Source: Oscillospiraceae bacterium
GTDB lineage: Bacteria; Bacillota; Clostridia; Oscillospirales; Ruminococcaceae
Assembly: GCA_009783205.1 (NCBI GenBank)
Contig: WRHO01000019.1
Coordinates: 1-37,544, forward strand
Direction of reading: 5' to 3'
Length of the DNA stretch: 37,544 nt
Of this stretch, positions 22,851 to 30,928 are shown one piece after another. The position numbers were made by a program, and so were the translations under genes. How positions within the stretch are numbered: position 1 is the stretch's first letter; each line of letters begins with the position of its first letter. The notes below the pieces were generated by a model, which saw nothing but the letters and a program-made list of their open reading frames with translations, made no database searches and had not been told where the DNA came from.

Positions 22851-23265
22851 GATGATTTCCCCCATTATCATTATTTTTTGCCCTTAATTGTTCAAGCACG
22901 TCAAGCAATTTTTTAGGAATGGGAAGCCCCATTCGCCCCGCATTTTCGAGAATACTCAACCCCTCGTTGGAGATAAAGAAGAAAATCGCCGCCGTCCGCA
23001 GCACCCCGCTCGCCGCGAACACATGAACGTCGATAATATTCGCGACCGCGATTACCACAAACACCATGATTTTCTTAAAAATCCCCTCAAACCCGACCCG
23101 GCTTGAAAGCTTCTTCTGAATAACCGCACTTATGACTCCGGTTATGTAGTCGAGTACGGCGAACGCCACTAAAGCGTAGAATAACCCGTCAATCGCACCG
23201 AAAAGGAATCCTGCGACACCGCCGAGAATCCCGCAAATCGTATCAAATATTGTTTTATTGTTCAT
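22843..23265 (-). CDS. Phage holin (TcdE/Cph1-type)
   Basis: The protein has 140 residues with three hydrophobic segments: IFDTICGILGGVAGFLFGAI at about 5-24, LFYALVAFAVLDYITGVISAV at about 28-48, and IMVFVVIAVANIIDVHVF at about 66-83. The pattern LDYITG..SA and the S-EGLSILENAG stretch near residue 105 are characteristic of the phage_holin_4/TcdE family. The tail is charged. It forms membrane lesions that release the endolysin. It overlaps the start of the amidase gene and its own start overlaps the stop of the gene upstream by one base. Confidence 0.93.
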   Translation of the reverse strand: MNNKTIFDTICGILGGVAGFLFGAIDGLFYALVAFAVLDYITGVISAVIQKKLSSRVGFEGIFKKIMVFVVIAVANIIDVHVFAASGVLRTAAIFFFISNEGLSILENAGRMGLPIPKKLLDVLEQLRAKNNDNGGNHHE

Positions 23266-23525
23266 TATATGTCACCACCATTTAATTCGCTCGTTTTTAG
23301 CTGTACGCGCTCTTCAATTGTCGGAGATTCGCCCCAAATCGCCATAACCGCCGTTAAATGTGATTCGTCCAAAGCGGCGGCAATTCCCGCCCTTCCGTGT
23401 ACCGAGTTGGAAAATGCCTGTCTGTGGTCTTTTCCCAACTGTTCACCCTCAATAAACCTTTGCGTCAAAATACTCACCGATTCCGATGTAAGCATATCGA
23501 GTGTAATTCTTTTTTCTATGTTCAT
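23265..23525 (-). CDS. Small phage protein of unknown function
   Basis: The protein has 86 residues, is mostly predicted helical and soluble, and begins MNIEKRITLDMLTSESVSIL. It sits where many Clostridia phages carry small tail-end proteins ahead of the holin. GGAGGATTATT precedes the start. The stop overlaps the holin start by one base. No domain recognised. Confidence 0.75.
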   Translation of the reverse strand: MNIEKRITLDMLTSESVSILTQRFIEGEQLGKDHRQAFSNSVHGRAGIAAALDESHLTAVMAIWGESPTIEERVQLKTSELNGGDI

Positions 23526-23540
23526 AATAATCCTCCAATT

Positions 23541-26500
23541 TCATAAATGCCCGAAAGCTCCATACACATACCGGCGGTCAAATCTGACGACGAAAATATA
23601 TAAGACAGTGTACTTGTCTGCCGCCCGTCCGCAACAACAAATCCATAAAATAAACGCTCTCACCGGGTCACCCGGAAAAAGCGTTCGCCCTATAATCATC
23701 TCATACCCGCGAATTAAAGCGTTGACAAGTCGCTCGGTATCGGTATCAACGAAGTTAATATCAGGGTACCCATACTGCCGCCGCCTTTCATTATAAGCAT
23801 CTTCCTGCAGAACATCTTTAACCATAACAACAATTCTTTCAGAATGTTCGTCAAGAATCTCTTTTAAATTATCCGGTGCGTTCCCCTCTATATTAATTGT
23901 AGGATTATAAACAAGGCTGATTGTATTACCACCCGAACTCACCGCCGATGCGGAAACAACAGAGGGAGTATTCGCCGATTCTGCCGCCGTCAACACCCGC
24001 TCGCCTCGGTGAAGCTCGGCGATATACCCGTCATACGGTACATAGTCTAATCCGTCAGCATGAGAACCGTCGACCGGCTCTCTCCACGGTGCGCCGCGTT
24101 GCCGTCCGATTTGCGGGAGTATTGATACCATTAAAGTTACAGGGTCGGCATAAATGCTTTTTCTTAACTCGTCGATTTGCTCAATCGCGGGGGCTTCGTT
24201 AATTTCGGCTTGAAGTGTTAAAGATAAATCCGTGCCGTTTACAAGCTCTTCCGCTCCGGCAATTGCCGCGTTTAGCTCCTCACCAAACATTTTATCTTGA
24301 ACCTTTTGTTCATTATTCGCACCCGGCAAAGTGAAAACTCTCGTCCAAACCTCGTCCCAATAACCTATATTATCCTCAATTTCGCCCTTCGCCTCTAATA
24401 ATGTGGCTTGTATTTCTCCGCCAAGCCCTCTTACTTCTTCCAAAAACTCGTCAACATCTCTTTGCATGGATTCGGTAACCATTGATTCCGACATATAGAT
24501 TGCGGCAATTTCGGCTTGATATGCTTTTATGTCCCCTGTTTCTTGATATAAAACCTCTGCCGCCCTGCGTAGCTCGGCGTGGTCGTCTTTTAGTGCGATA
24601 TGCGCCTCTTCCATTGCCGCTAAATACTCGTCGCGAAATTCCTGCAACCGCGTTATTTCAGCTAATGCGCCGTCATAATCGTTAAAATCAATACCGTTTA
24701 TATTTTCTTGAATCCTGTGCATTTCGCGCGCCGCTTCAGACGTAGCGGATTCCATAGCGCGCACAAACTCCATTTCCTTATGCAGAGCTTCATAATCCTC
24801 GGGGGTGAGTTCCTCTCCGTTTCTTGCGCGCTCGATTATAGAATTGGTAACCTCGCGGGATTCTGACATCCTCCCGGTATATCTTTCGTTAAAACCGTCA
24901 AGCACTCCCGATATATGAGCAACGTCAACGCCTAAATCCTCCGCGACTTTTCCGGATGCGATTTTAAATGCCTCAAAAACATTTTCATAACGAATTTGAA
25001 AATTATCTTCTAAAGCGGTTGCTAAATTATTAAACGGCTCATACATCGCCGCCGCCTCGCTTGGTGATAACGTCCCATTCTCCCTCAAGCTGCGCCCGTA
25101 AAAATCAAGGTCAGAGCTTGCGTGTTGTATTTCTGAACGAATACCGGATAATTCCTCGCGTGAATTAATAACAGCCTGTGCGTTTTCGTACTGATATTTT
25201 GTGTTCTCAATCAGATTTTCGGTCAATTCTCTCAATTTAACCCCGCCGTTATCAAATAATAACGGGTCGGCATACTGCTCTCTTAATGCCTTTATTGATT
25301 TTTGATGTTGAATCGCGGCGGCTGTAACAATAGTAATGGCACCCGCCGCTATTAATCCGTAGGGTCCGATTGCCGCTAAACTACCCGCAAAGCTTTTCGC
25401 GGCGGGGATTCCGCCCGTGAAAAGTATTTTTAAATTCTTAGCCTCTTTAGCTAAAGCAAGCTTGCCGAGTGCCGCACCTTTAACCGCTACGGTCAACCCC
25501 GCTATTGCAGAAGTTGTTGTAACGGTAGCCTTGACCGCTTCGGGATTCTCCCCGACCCACTCATGCACCCGATTAATCATATCGGTGACACTTTGCACAC
25601 CCTCGCGCACCGCAGGGACGAATATTTCCCCGGTCGTCGTCGCGAATCCGTCCCACGCCGATTTTGCAAGCGTAATATCGCCCTTGAGATTATCAAGCCT
25701 TATGTCCGCCATTTCCTTAGCCGCGCCGTTGCAATTGTTAATCTGCGCTGTGAGCTTGGCGAAATCCTCATCGCTCGAATTAACAAGCGCGAGCAACCCC
25801 GACAACCCATATTTCCCGGCAATCGCCGCCGCATTCGCCGATTTCTCGGATTCGCTCAAACCGTCAAAACCATCGCGTAAATTCTGCACAACCTCTTCAA
25901 ACGATTTTGCTGTACCGTCGGCGTTTTCGAGTTTAATATCCAACGCATCCATAGACGCTGCAACCGCGTCGGTCGGCTTGACAAGATTGGTCATGATATT
26001 TTTAAGAGCCGTTCCCGACATCGAACCCTTGATTCCTGCGTTCGCCATTAACCCGATTGCGACAGACATATCCTCTATGCTGTAATTCATCGCCCCGGCT
26101 AAAGGCGCGACTTGCTTAAAGGTCTCGCCCATCATGCCGACATTGGTATTCGCGCCTGTTGCGGTCGCCGCTAAAACGTCAGCGAATCGCCCCGATTCGT
26201 TTGCGGTCATGTTAAACGCGGTCATGGCATCGGTGACAATATCCGAAACCGAAGCCAAGTCCTCACCCGACGCGGCGGCGAGATTCATAATGCCCGGCAA
26301 CCCCGCCATCATCTGTTGACTTTCCCAACCCGCCATAGCCATATACTCGTATGCTTGCCCCGACTCTACGGCGGTGAATTTGGTGGTCGAACCCATTTCC
26401 TTGGCGAGTGCGTTCAATTCCCGCATTTCCTCTTGTGAAGCACCCGAAATCGCTCTGACTACGGATGCCTGTTCTTCAAAATTCGCCGCAGGTTCAATGA

Positions 26501-27014
26501 ATCCTTTATAAAACGCCGCCCCCGCCGCCGCGACAACGGCGGTCGTTTTCAAGAAGTCCGCCTGTGCCGCTTTCAAAGCCTCGGAATTTTTCTGCTGCCA
26601 GTTTTCAAGCGTAGCAAGTTTCTCTTGTTTTTGACTTAACTTGTCAACCTCGTCGCCCAAGCGTTGTTTCTCTGTAGCAAGGTTCTTTGTATCAACCCCG
26701 GCTTTGTCGAGTTTCTCACCCAATTTAGCGAGGTTCAACTCTTCTTTTTCAATTTGTTGATTGAGCTTTTCAATCGCTTTTGTATTATCGCCGGAAGAAT
26801 TGGCAAGTTCCTTTTTCTTGGCGTTCAACTGCTCAATTGCCGACTGTGATTTTTGGAACGCCGAAATATCACCCTGCGACTTTTTGAAGTCGTTCAACTG
26901 CGATTGCATATTGCGAATGACATCTTTTGAACTGCTGAAGGTTTTATCAAAATTTGCGTCTTTAGCCGCTTTCAGTTGCATGGTTAGTTCATATGAACGC
27001 CTGTTTCCACCCAT
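23541..27014 (-). CDS. Tape measure protein fused at its end to a baseplate-J fragment by deletion
   Basis: The open frame has 1157 residues. Residues 1-about 1080 are a TP901-type tail tape measure protein: an N-terminal coiled coil (about 20-140), the conserved core with ASVVRAISGASQEEMRELNA, AMAGW, TKFTAVESGQAYEYMA and MSGTALKNIMTNLVKP, hydrophobic segments (about 490-560), then more coiled coil. Near residue 1080 (RRRQYG) it changes to INFVDTDTERLVNALIRGYE and GRTLFPGDPVRAFILWI (residues 1086-1125), which is the N-terminus of baseplate protein J. The last 32 residues look like out-of-frame translation. In another frame the DNA at about 23533-23630 reads SYIFSSSDLTAGMCMELSG, the style of a tail-fibre C-terminus. 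The genes that should lie between tape measure and lysis (LysM, late control, spike, sheath initiator, J, I, fibre) are gone. The upstream part is sound; tail function is probably lost. Confidence 0.88.
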   Translation of the reverse strand: MGGNRRSYELTMQLKAAKDANFDKTFSSSKDVIRNMQSQLNDFKKSQGDISAFQKSQSAIEQLNAKKKELANSSGDNTKAIEKLNQQIEKEELNLAKLGEKLDKAGVDTKNLATEKQRLGDEVDKLSQKQEKLATLENWQQKNSEALKAAQADFLKTTAVVAAAGAAFYKGFIEPAANFEEQASVVRAISGASQEEMRELNALAKEMGSTTKFTAVESGQAYEYMAMAGWESQQMMAGLPGIMNLAAASGEDLASVSDIVTDAMTAFNMTANESGRFADVLAATATGANTNVGMMGETFKQVAPLAGAMNYSIEDMSVAIGLMANAGIKGSMSGTALKNIMTNLVKPTDAVAASMDALDIKLENADGTAKSFEEVVQNLRDGFDGLSESEKSANAAAIAGKYGLSGLLALVNSSDEDFAKLTAQINNCNGAAKEMADIRLDNLKGDITLAKSAWDGFATTTGEIFVPAVREGVQSVTDMINRVHEWVGENPEAVKATVTTTSAIAGLTVAVKGAALGKLALAKEAKNLKILFTGGIPAAKSFAGSLAAIGPYGLIAAGAITIVTAAAIQHQKSIKALREQYADPLLFDNGGVKLRELTENLIENTKYQYENAQAVINSREELSGIRSEIQHASSDLDFYGRSLRENGTLSPSEAAAMYEPFNNLATALEDNFQIRYENVFEAFKIASGKVAEDLGVDVAHISGVLDGFNERYTGRMSESREVTNSIIERARNGEELTPEDYEALHKEMEFVRAMESATSEAAREMHRIQENINGIDFNDYDGALAEITRLQEFRDEYLAAMEEAHIALKDDHAELRRAAEVLYQETGDIKAYQAEIAAIYMSESMVTESMQRDVDEFLEEVRGLGGEIQATLLEAKGEIEDNIGYWDEVWTRVFTLPGANNEQKVQDKMFGEELNAAIAGAEELVNGTDLSLTLQAEINEAPAIEQIDELRKSIYADPVTLMVSILPQIGRQRGAPWREPVDGSHADGLDYVPYDGYIAELHRGERVLTAAESANTPSVVSASAVSSGGNTISLVYNPTINIEGNAPDNLKEILDEHSERIVVMVKDVLQEDAYNERRRQYGYPDINFVDTDTERLVNALIRGYEMIIGRTLFPGDPVRAFILWICCCGRAADKYTVLYIFVVRFDRRYVYGAFGHL

Positions 27015-27052
27015 GATAACCGCTCCTTTCTGAATTTGCTATATATAAGGAA

Positions 27053-27074
27053 AGAAGACCGTTTCCGGTCTTCT
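27053..27074 (-). terminator. Hairpin between the RelE-like toxin and tape measure genes
   Basis: AGAAGACCG and CGGTCTTCT (9-bp arms) enclose a four-base loop, GAAA on the minus strand, followed there by TTCC. It may end toxin-antitoxin transcripts partly. Confidence 0.5.
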
Positions 27075-27082
27075 AAGTATTA

Positions 27083-27385
27083 TTATCGCCCTAATCGTTC
27101 TTCTGCTATATTATAGACTTCATCATCATCACGTTTTCCGATAACCACGATTTCTATAATTTCAATCCCGTCGCTTGACTGACGAAAAATCACCCGCAAC
27201 CCCAATTTCTTATGTTTAAGTTTTCGGCAGTCGTCTAATTTCCCGTATAACTCCTGTCCTGCTCTCATTCCGTGCTCTTCGATTTTTTTGAATGATTTCA
27301 AGATATGTTTTTTCTGACTTCCGTCTAATTTATTATAATCAACTTTTGAGTGTTTTGTAAGTCTTGGAATAAATTTCATTCCCAC
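27083..27385 (-). CDS. RelE/ParE-family toxin
   Basis: The protein has 100 residues. A central basic stretch (KLDDCRKLKHKKLGLRVIFRQ) and the strand EIIEIVVIGKRDDDEVYNIA near the C-terminus are typical of the RelE/ParE fold, in which the last histidine or arginine region contacts RNA. It follows the antitoxin gene with a 10-base overlap. Inserted between tape measure and tail-chaperone genes, on the same strand as the late operon. Identity as a toxin is likely; whether it is a ribosome-dependent RNase or a gyrase poison cannot be told. Confidence 0.8.
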   Translation of the reverse strand: MGMKFIPRLTKHSKVDYNKLDGSQKKHILKSFKKIEEHGMRAGQELYGKLDDCRKLKHKKLGLRVIFRQSSDGIEIIEIVVIGKRDDDEVYNIAEERLGR

Positions 27386-27558
27386 TCGTCCTCAATTTCG
27401 TCCAATCCGTCACGCCAATTTTCCCCGGCGACTTCCTCAATTGTATAATACTTTTTTTCGGTGACATCTTTTTTCAATCTTGATTTCGCTCGTGTGATTC
27501 TTATGGGGTTGGTATTATTAGGTTGTTCAATTCTCAAACTTGGTTTCATATTAACCAC
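27376..27558 (-). CDS. Antitoxin partner of the RelE-like toxin
   Basis: The protein has 60 residues. It has a basic N-terminal half (RITRAKSRLKKDVTEKKYYT) and an acidic C-terminus (DGLDEIEDEWE), the usual antitoxin layout, though no standard DNA-binding fold is clear. It overlaps the toxin start. An AT-rich region upstream (27559-27620) could hold its promoter. Confidence 0.7.
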   Translation of the reverse strand: MVNMKPSLRIEQPNNTNPIRITRAKSRLKKDVTEKKYYTIEEVAGENWRDGLDEIEDEWE

Positions 27559-27673
27559 CTCGTTTCATATTCTTAACATAAATTTATAATAACATATGTT
27601 GTTATATTTGTCAAGCACAAAATTATAAAAAAGCTCTTGTTTGGCTTATGTAACAGGACGAGCAAAGCCCGCC

Positions 27674-27849
27674 CTATTTCTCCCTCAGCTTACACTCCTC
27701 ATTATGCACCGGGAACCACCCGTACAACTCCGGCAATGTGAGCGACAGCCAATACGGAACAGGAGTACCCGACCCTTTACTAAGTCGGTAACACTGTACC
27801 CTTATCCATCGTCCGACATCTCCTTGTATTCCGTATAGTTCAAAAAATT
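27674..27849 (-). CDS. Minus-1 frameshift extension of the tail assembly chaperone
   Basis: Minus-strand sequence is open in the -1 frame from a slippery heptamer A-AAT-TTT (27850-27844) to a TAG at 27676-27674. The 56-residue extension ends WLSLTLPELYGWFPVHNEE and then KLREK, the style of downstream frames of lambda G/GT-type chaperones. It has no start codon or ribosome site of its own. The upstream gene stops at 27802. Confidence 0.65.
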
Positions 27850-28149
27850 TCGTGCCGCATTTACAATTTTGTTAAAACTTCCCAACGGAAGATTTTCAAT
27901 GACATCGCTCCCTATATTCCCCGCTTTTGCCGCGATTCTATACAAGAAACGCGGCTCAACATTCGCCGAGCGAACAGAATACTCGCCGTTATCGTTCATT
28001 TCCCGCTCGACATCAATAAAATCCTTGCCTTTAAGTTTTCTGAAATCAAAAGTCAACGCGGTATACGTCTGACCCTCAAACTCATGAGGCGGATTCAGCT
28101 TTAATTCAAATGTGTTGTAATTATCAATGTTTTTCTTATTATGTTTCAT
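27802..28149 (-). CDS. Phage tail assembly chaperone (gp41/XkdN-like)
   Basis: The protein has 115 residues and includes FELKLNPPHEFEGQTYTALTF and LDFRKL-like segments, with PRFLYRIAAKAG in the C-terminal half. This matches the tail assembly protein found between tube and tape measure genes of contractile Firmicute phages. It would bind and chaperone the tape measure protein. Some products are probably extended by the -1 frameshift described separately. AAAGGATTTGTT precedes the start. Confidence 0.82.
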   Translation of the reverse strand: MKHNKKNIDNYNTFELKLNPPHEFEGQTYTALTFDFRKLKGKDFIDVEREMNDNGEYSVRSANVEPRFLYRIAAKAGNIGSDVIENLPLGSFNKIVNAARNFLNYTEYKEMSDDG

Positions 28150-28173
28150 AACAAATCCTTTCTTGTTTTAGAT

Positions 28174-28704
28174 TCACACCCGACCCATCATTTTACGAAT
28201 TTCTGCCAACTGGTCAACGCCGTTAATCTTGTGAATAAAATTCAGCTTGTCAATCTCAAGAACACTTTTGCCGTTCTCGAACGCTTCCCAACGATAAACC
28301 GCGAAATCAACGGTAACATTCTGCGGTGAACCGGGGGCAATATCACCCGGCTTAAGGTTCTTCGCTTGGCAGGAAAAAACGTGCTTCTGTGCCGCAAGCT
28401 GAGGCGTACCGCCCAAATCGCGGACTTGGCTGACGGGGCGAAGCTCAATGATATTGTTGTTTTTCGCCATTAACGCGACAACATCACGGCTCAACCCACG
28501 AAACTGCAAGCTCATATTTAACGCATTGGTCTGCCCGGTAATCACAGCCTCATACTCGCCCGGCAACCCCGCGCCGTTGATGTTTTCGGTCTTGAGCGCG
28601 ATTTCCGGCAACGTCGCCTGCGCCGTCCCGATGTATTCGGTCGCACCCGCGTAAACGCTGAACGAAATCGTCGTCTCGTTTATTTTCTTGGTGTTGTTAT
28701 TCAT
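28174..28704 (-). CDS. Phage major tail tube protein
   Basis: The protein has 176 residues and matches the contractile-tail tube family (P2 FII-like): an N-terminal strand EYIGTAQATLPEIALKTENI, GAGLPGEYEAVITGQ, the RGLSRDVVALM region and PVSQVRD, with KINGVDQLAEIRKMMG at the end. It assembles as stacked hexameric rings inside the sheath. The start overlaps the sheath stop by 4 bases, giving translational coupling. Length is normal and the gene looks intact. Confidence 0.92.
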   Translation of the reverse strand: MNNNTKKINETTISFSVYAGATEYIGTAQATLPEIALKTENINGAGLPGEYEAVITGQTNALNMSLQFRGLSRDVVALMAKNNNIIELRPVSQVRDLGGTPQLAAQKHVFSCQAKNLKPGDIAPGSPQNVTVDFAVYRWEAFENGKSVLEIDKLNFIHKINGVDQLAEIRKMMGRV

Positions 28705-30152
28705 GTCTGCCCTCCTAATCTCGCCAACATGGATTCAATATACGACGGGTCGAACGTCAGCACGTTGACAATTTCCTGTGCAATTCCCGGTGGCGTAATG
28801 TACAGCTTAAATGTGATTTTCCCGGTGCGGAACTCGTCAACGCTGTTAAGCTCGGACGGAAACTCCGCTCGACCGCCGATTAACCGTTGATTGGTGACAA
28901 GACCGTTAAACCAAATGTTCAGCGTATCGACAATGCTCTCGATAATCCGCTCGGTCAGCATACCGTCCACCCTGTCCCAATGGGTAAGAATGACGGTGTT
29001 GCTCACCCAGTCGAACATTCTCGACGCATACAGGAAGTATTCCTCGGGGTCGTTGGAGTTGGGGAAGACCGCCGTATAGTTCCCCCAAAGCCTAAATTCC
29101 CCGTTAAAGTTCAACGCAGTTGTTATACCGTTGGCGTTGAGGTAATTCGCCTGTTGTAAGCTAAGCAATACCTCCGAACCGTCGGCGATTACCACACTGT
29201 CTATGAGTAATTGCTTGTTAGACGGGGATTCACAGGGAATACTGTCATTCCTTACGTCAACAACCGCCATAAGCCCCGCCATATGCGTAGACATTCGGAA
29301 GGTTCGCGTTCCGTTTTGCACGAGCGGAAAACATAACACCTGCGACTTGCCCGTTATTCCGTTATCGTCTTTCCAATCGGGAACATCCTCATAAAACGTA
29401 ACCGCCTCGGTATCGACATCAATTAACGCTTTCCCGTTGAACACGCTGTTATAATTTTCCATTTTCGCCGCCATAACCGCCGCGACCTCGGGATTGCTTG
29501 AGTGGTTGGGACAAATACAAATATCCGGCAGAATTCCGTATTTGGGGAATACCGCCTCAATGACTTCCAACCCCCTGCGCTCGTTTGTAGCCAAATCCAA
29601 CCCGCCGATTATATCCGCCGCCGTCACCATTGAGGGGTCAACCTCATCAAAGCCGATTGTCAGCTCGGTCAATCCTGCCGTAATTCCGCCGCCCTCTAAA
29701 ATCTCCAACACAAGTGCGCCGTCATTGTAAAATAACTCATAGTCAGTCCCCAATACATAACTTGTCGCTTTAACGGTAGACTTGAGCGCCTCAAAAGGCA
29801 AGCGTACCCTGCCGCCCGTAATCGGGAACGCTTTCGCGGGGGTGGACTTTTTGTGCTTTGTCGGGTCGAGGACGTTGACGAACACAACCGGGCTTGCGTT
29901 GTACAGCCGAAAATGACTGAACATGACCTCGCATATATCGTATTTTTTCCAATCCTCACTATACCCGAACACCCGTTCCGCTTCACCCCAATTGCGCGCT
30001 CGGATAGGTTCATTCACCAAGTCACTGCCTACCGTGTGAATGGGCGCAGTCCCGACAACAAACGTAATGCCGCTTGTCACCGTAAACGGCGAATTCATCG
30101 GCGAAGGCTCGCGGACTGTTCTTACGCCGTGAAAGAATTTTCTGTTATCCAT
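28701..30152 (-). CDS. Phage tail sheath protein
   Basis: The protein has 483 residues and matches contractile tail sheath proteins of the P2 FI group. The N-terminus (FFHGVRTVREPSPMNSPF, then FVVGTAPIHTV) and the C-terminal AILTHWDRVDGMLTERIIESI-like region with NVLTFDPSYIE are family features. The sheath surrounds the tube and contracts to drive it through the envelope. It is followed by the tube gene as in P2-like phages. It establishes that the ancestor was a myovirus-like phage. Appears complete. Confidence 0.93.
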   Translation of the reverse strand: MDNRKFFHGVRTVREPSPMNSPFTVTSGITFVVGTAPIHTVGSDLVNEPIRARNWGEAERVFGYSEDWKKYDICEVMFSHFRLYNASPVVFVNVLDPTKHKKSTPAKAFPITGGRVRLPFEALKSTVKATSYVLGTDYELFYNDGALVLEILEGGGITAGLTELTIGFDEVDPSMVTAADIIGGLDLATNERRGLEVIEAVFPKYGILPDICICPNHSSNPEVAAVMAAKMENYNSVFNGKALIDVDTEAVTFYEDVPDWKDDNGITGKSQVLCFPLVQNGTRTFRMSTHMAGLMAVVDVRNDSIPCESPSNKQLLIDSVVIADGSEVLLSLQQANYLNANGITTALNFNGEFRLWGNYTAVFPNSNDPEEYFLYASRMFDWVSNTVILTHWDRVDGMLTERIIESIVDTLNIWFNGLVTNQRLIGGRAEFPSELNSVDEFRTGKITFKLYITPPGIAQEIVNVLTFDPSYIESMLARLGGQT

Positions 30153-30546
30153 GCTTTTCTCCCCTCGTCAAGCCTTTGGGCGAAATAAATTCGCCCGTTG
30201 GCTCTTTTTTTGCTTTATTTACTTGTGCGGCAACACGCGAATAGTATTCGTTTAACGCATTGCCGCTTGTTTTGATTTTTGCTCGTGTCGCGGACAGTTT
30301 TGACACCGGCACAATTAAATGTACGATGTCCGGGCATACTGCGATTTCGTCGCTGTAATGCTCTGTGATTTGCTTGTGCGAGCCTTGAATAACCGCGCTG
30401 TTTTGCAACCGACCGACCGACATTCCTACATATACGAATTGTGTTATACCGTCCTGTTTTGGCTTAGCCTTATTATTCTTTGGCGGCGGCGTTGGTGTAG
30501 TTGGTGTTGTGTCCGAATCGGACACGTTTTGGTTTGTGTTTGCCAT
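30145..30546 (-). CDS. Small phage tail-region protein with disordered N-terminus
   Basis: The protein has 133 residues. The first 30 are low-complexity (DSDTTPTTPTPPPKNNKAKP) and include VSDSDT encoded by the 17-bp palindrome. The rest (TQFVYVGMSVGRLQNSAVIQG onward, with EYYSRVAAQVNKAKK near the end) is a soluble domain often placed before the sheath gene in Clostridia phages. No function recognised. It overlaps the sheath start by 8 bases. The promoter and start are modest. Confidence 0.75.
   Translation of the reverse strand: MANTNQNVSDSDTTPTTPTPPPKNNKAKPKQDGITQFVYVGMSVGRLQNSAVIQGSHKQITEHYSDEIAVCPDIVHLIVPVSKLSATRAKIKTSGNALNEYYSRVAAQVNKAKKEPTGEFISPKGLTRGEKHG
30509..30525. repeat. 17-bp palindrome, copy 2 (inside a coding sequence)
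   Basis: Identical to 22031-22047. Here it encodes part of VSDSDT in the low-complexity N-terminus of the tail-region protein. Confidence 0.85.
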
Positions 30547-30583
30547 TAATAATTTACCTCTCTTTCAATTTTTATATGAAAAA

Positions 30584-30606
30584 GGCAACTACTAAAAGTA
30601 GCCGCC
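30584..30606 (-). terminator. Terminator for the antisense RNA / upstream operon
   Basis: Arms 30584-30593 and 30597-30606 pair over 10 bp (two G-U) around a three-base loop. On the minus strand five T follow. It would end leftward transcripts, including the antisense RNA, just before the 133-residue gene. Confidence 0.7.
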
Positions 30607-30639
30607 TAAGTTCATTATTGCTCTTGTTTAACTTTTTTG

Positions 30640-30668
30640 TTGACAAATGCCGATTTATGGTGTAGAAT
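30640..30668 (+). promoter_or_regulatory. Promoter of the type I toxin
   Basis: Perfect TTGACA (30640-30645), 17 bases, TAGAAT (30663-30668). It points rightward, against the surrounding late genes. Confidence 0.85.
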
Positions 30669-30714
30669 ACAAAAGGACAAGGCGGCGCGGTTGTTCCTCT
30701 AAGGAGGTGATACC

Positions 30715-30798
30715 GTGATTACATTAGACAATTTATTTCAATTCGCATTGGTAATCATTGGTGTTGTCGGATTGTGCTTAATGCACAAGAAGAAATAG
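30715..30798 (+). CDS. Type I toxin peptide, Hol_Tox/TxpA-like
   Basis: The 27-residue peptide starts at a GTG at 30715 with an ideal ribosome site (AAGGAGGTGA, 30701-30710). It has a short polar N-terminus (MITLDN), one membrane helix (LFQFALVIIGVVGLCLM) and a HKKK tail, the layout of the holin-like toxins of Firmicutes (Hol_Tox, TxpA, BsrG group), which insert in the membrane and depolarise the cell. It lies antisense to the phage late operon in a gap between the tail-terminator-like and 133-residue genes. A perfect-consensus promoter faces it from the right and would make an antisense RNA, as in txpA/ratA. It is too short for routine gene calling. Confidence 0.85.
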   Translation: MITLDNLFQFALVIIGVVGLCLMHKKK

Positions 30799-30890
30799 CC
30801 ACCCTCTAAAGCGAAAGGCGGCGTTTCCTCAAGTATTCTAAATACGGAACGACCGTCCTGCTCGAACAGGTGCCGTCCTTGTCTGTACAT

Positions 30891-30919
30891 ATTATATCAC
30901 ATCAATTACCCTCTGTCAA
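30891..30919 (-). promoter_or_regulatory. Perfect promoter for the antisense RNA
   Basis: On the minus strand: TTGACA (30919-30914), 17 bases, TATAAT (30896-30891). Both hexamers are exact consensus and no protein start with a ribosome site follows. Confidence 0.88.
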
Positions 30920-30928
30920 CATCAATTT

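Larger units (their letters stand above)
30580..30884 (-). ncRNA. Predicted antisense antitoxin RNA
   Basis: From the promoter at 30891-30919 a minus-strand RNA would start near 30884 and cover the whole toxin mRNA. It would run through structured sequence (CCTG-TTCGAG-CAGG near 30866-30879 and neighbours) to the terminator at 30584-30606, about 300 bases. It corresponds to RatA-type RNAs that pair with the toxin transcript. It is predicted from promoter, terminator and position only. Leftward late-operon transcripts would have the same polarity and might also silence the toxin. Confidence 0.65.

Noticed and set aside
25417-26085. 222-residue plus-strand open frame
   Set aside because: Antisense to the conserved core of the tape measure protein.
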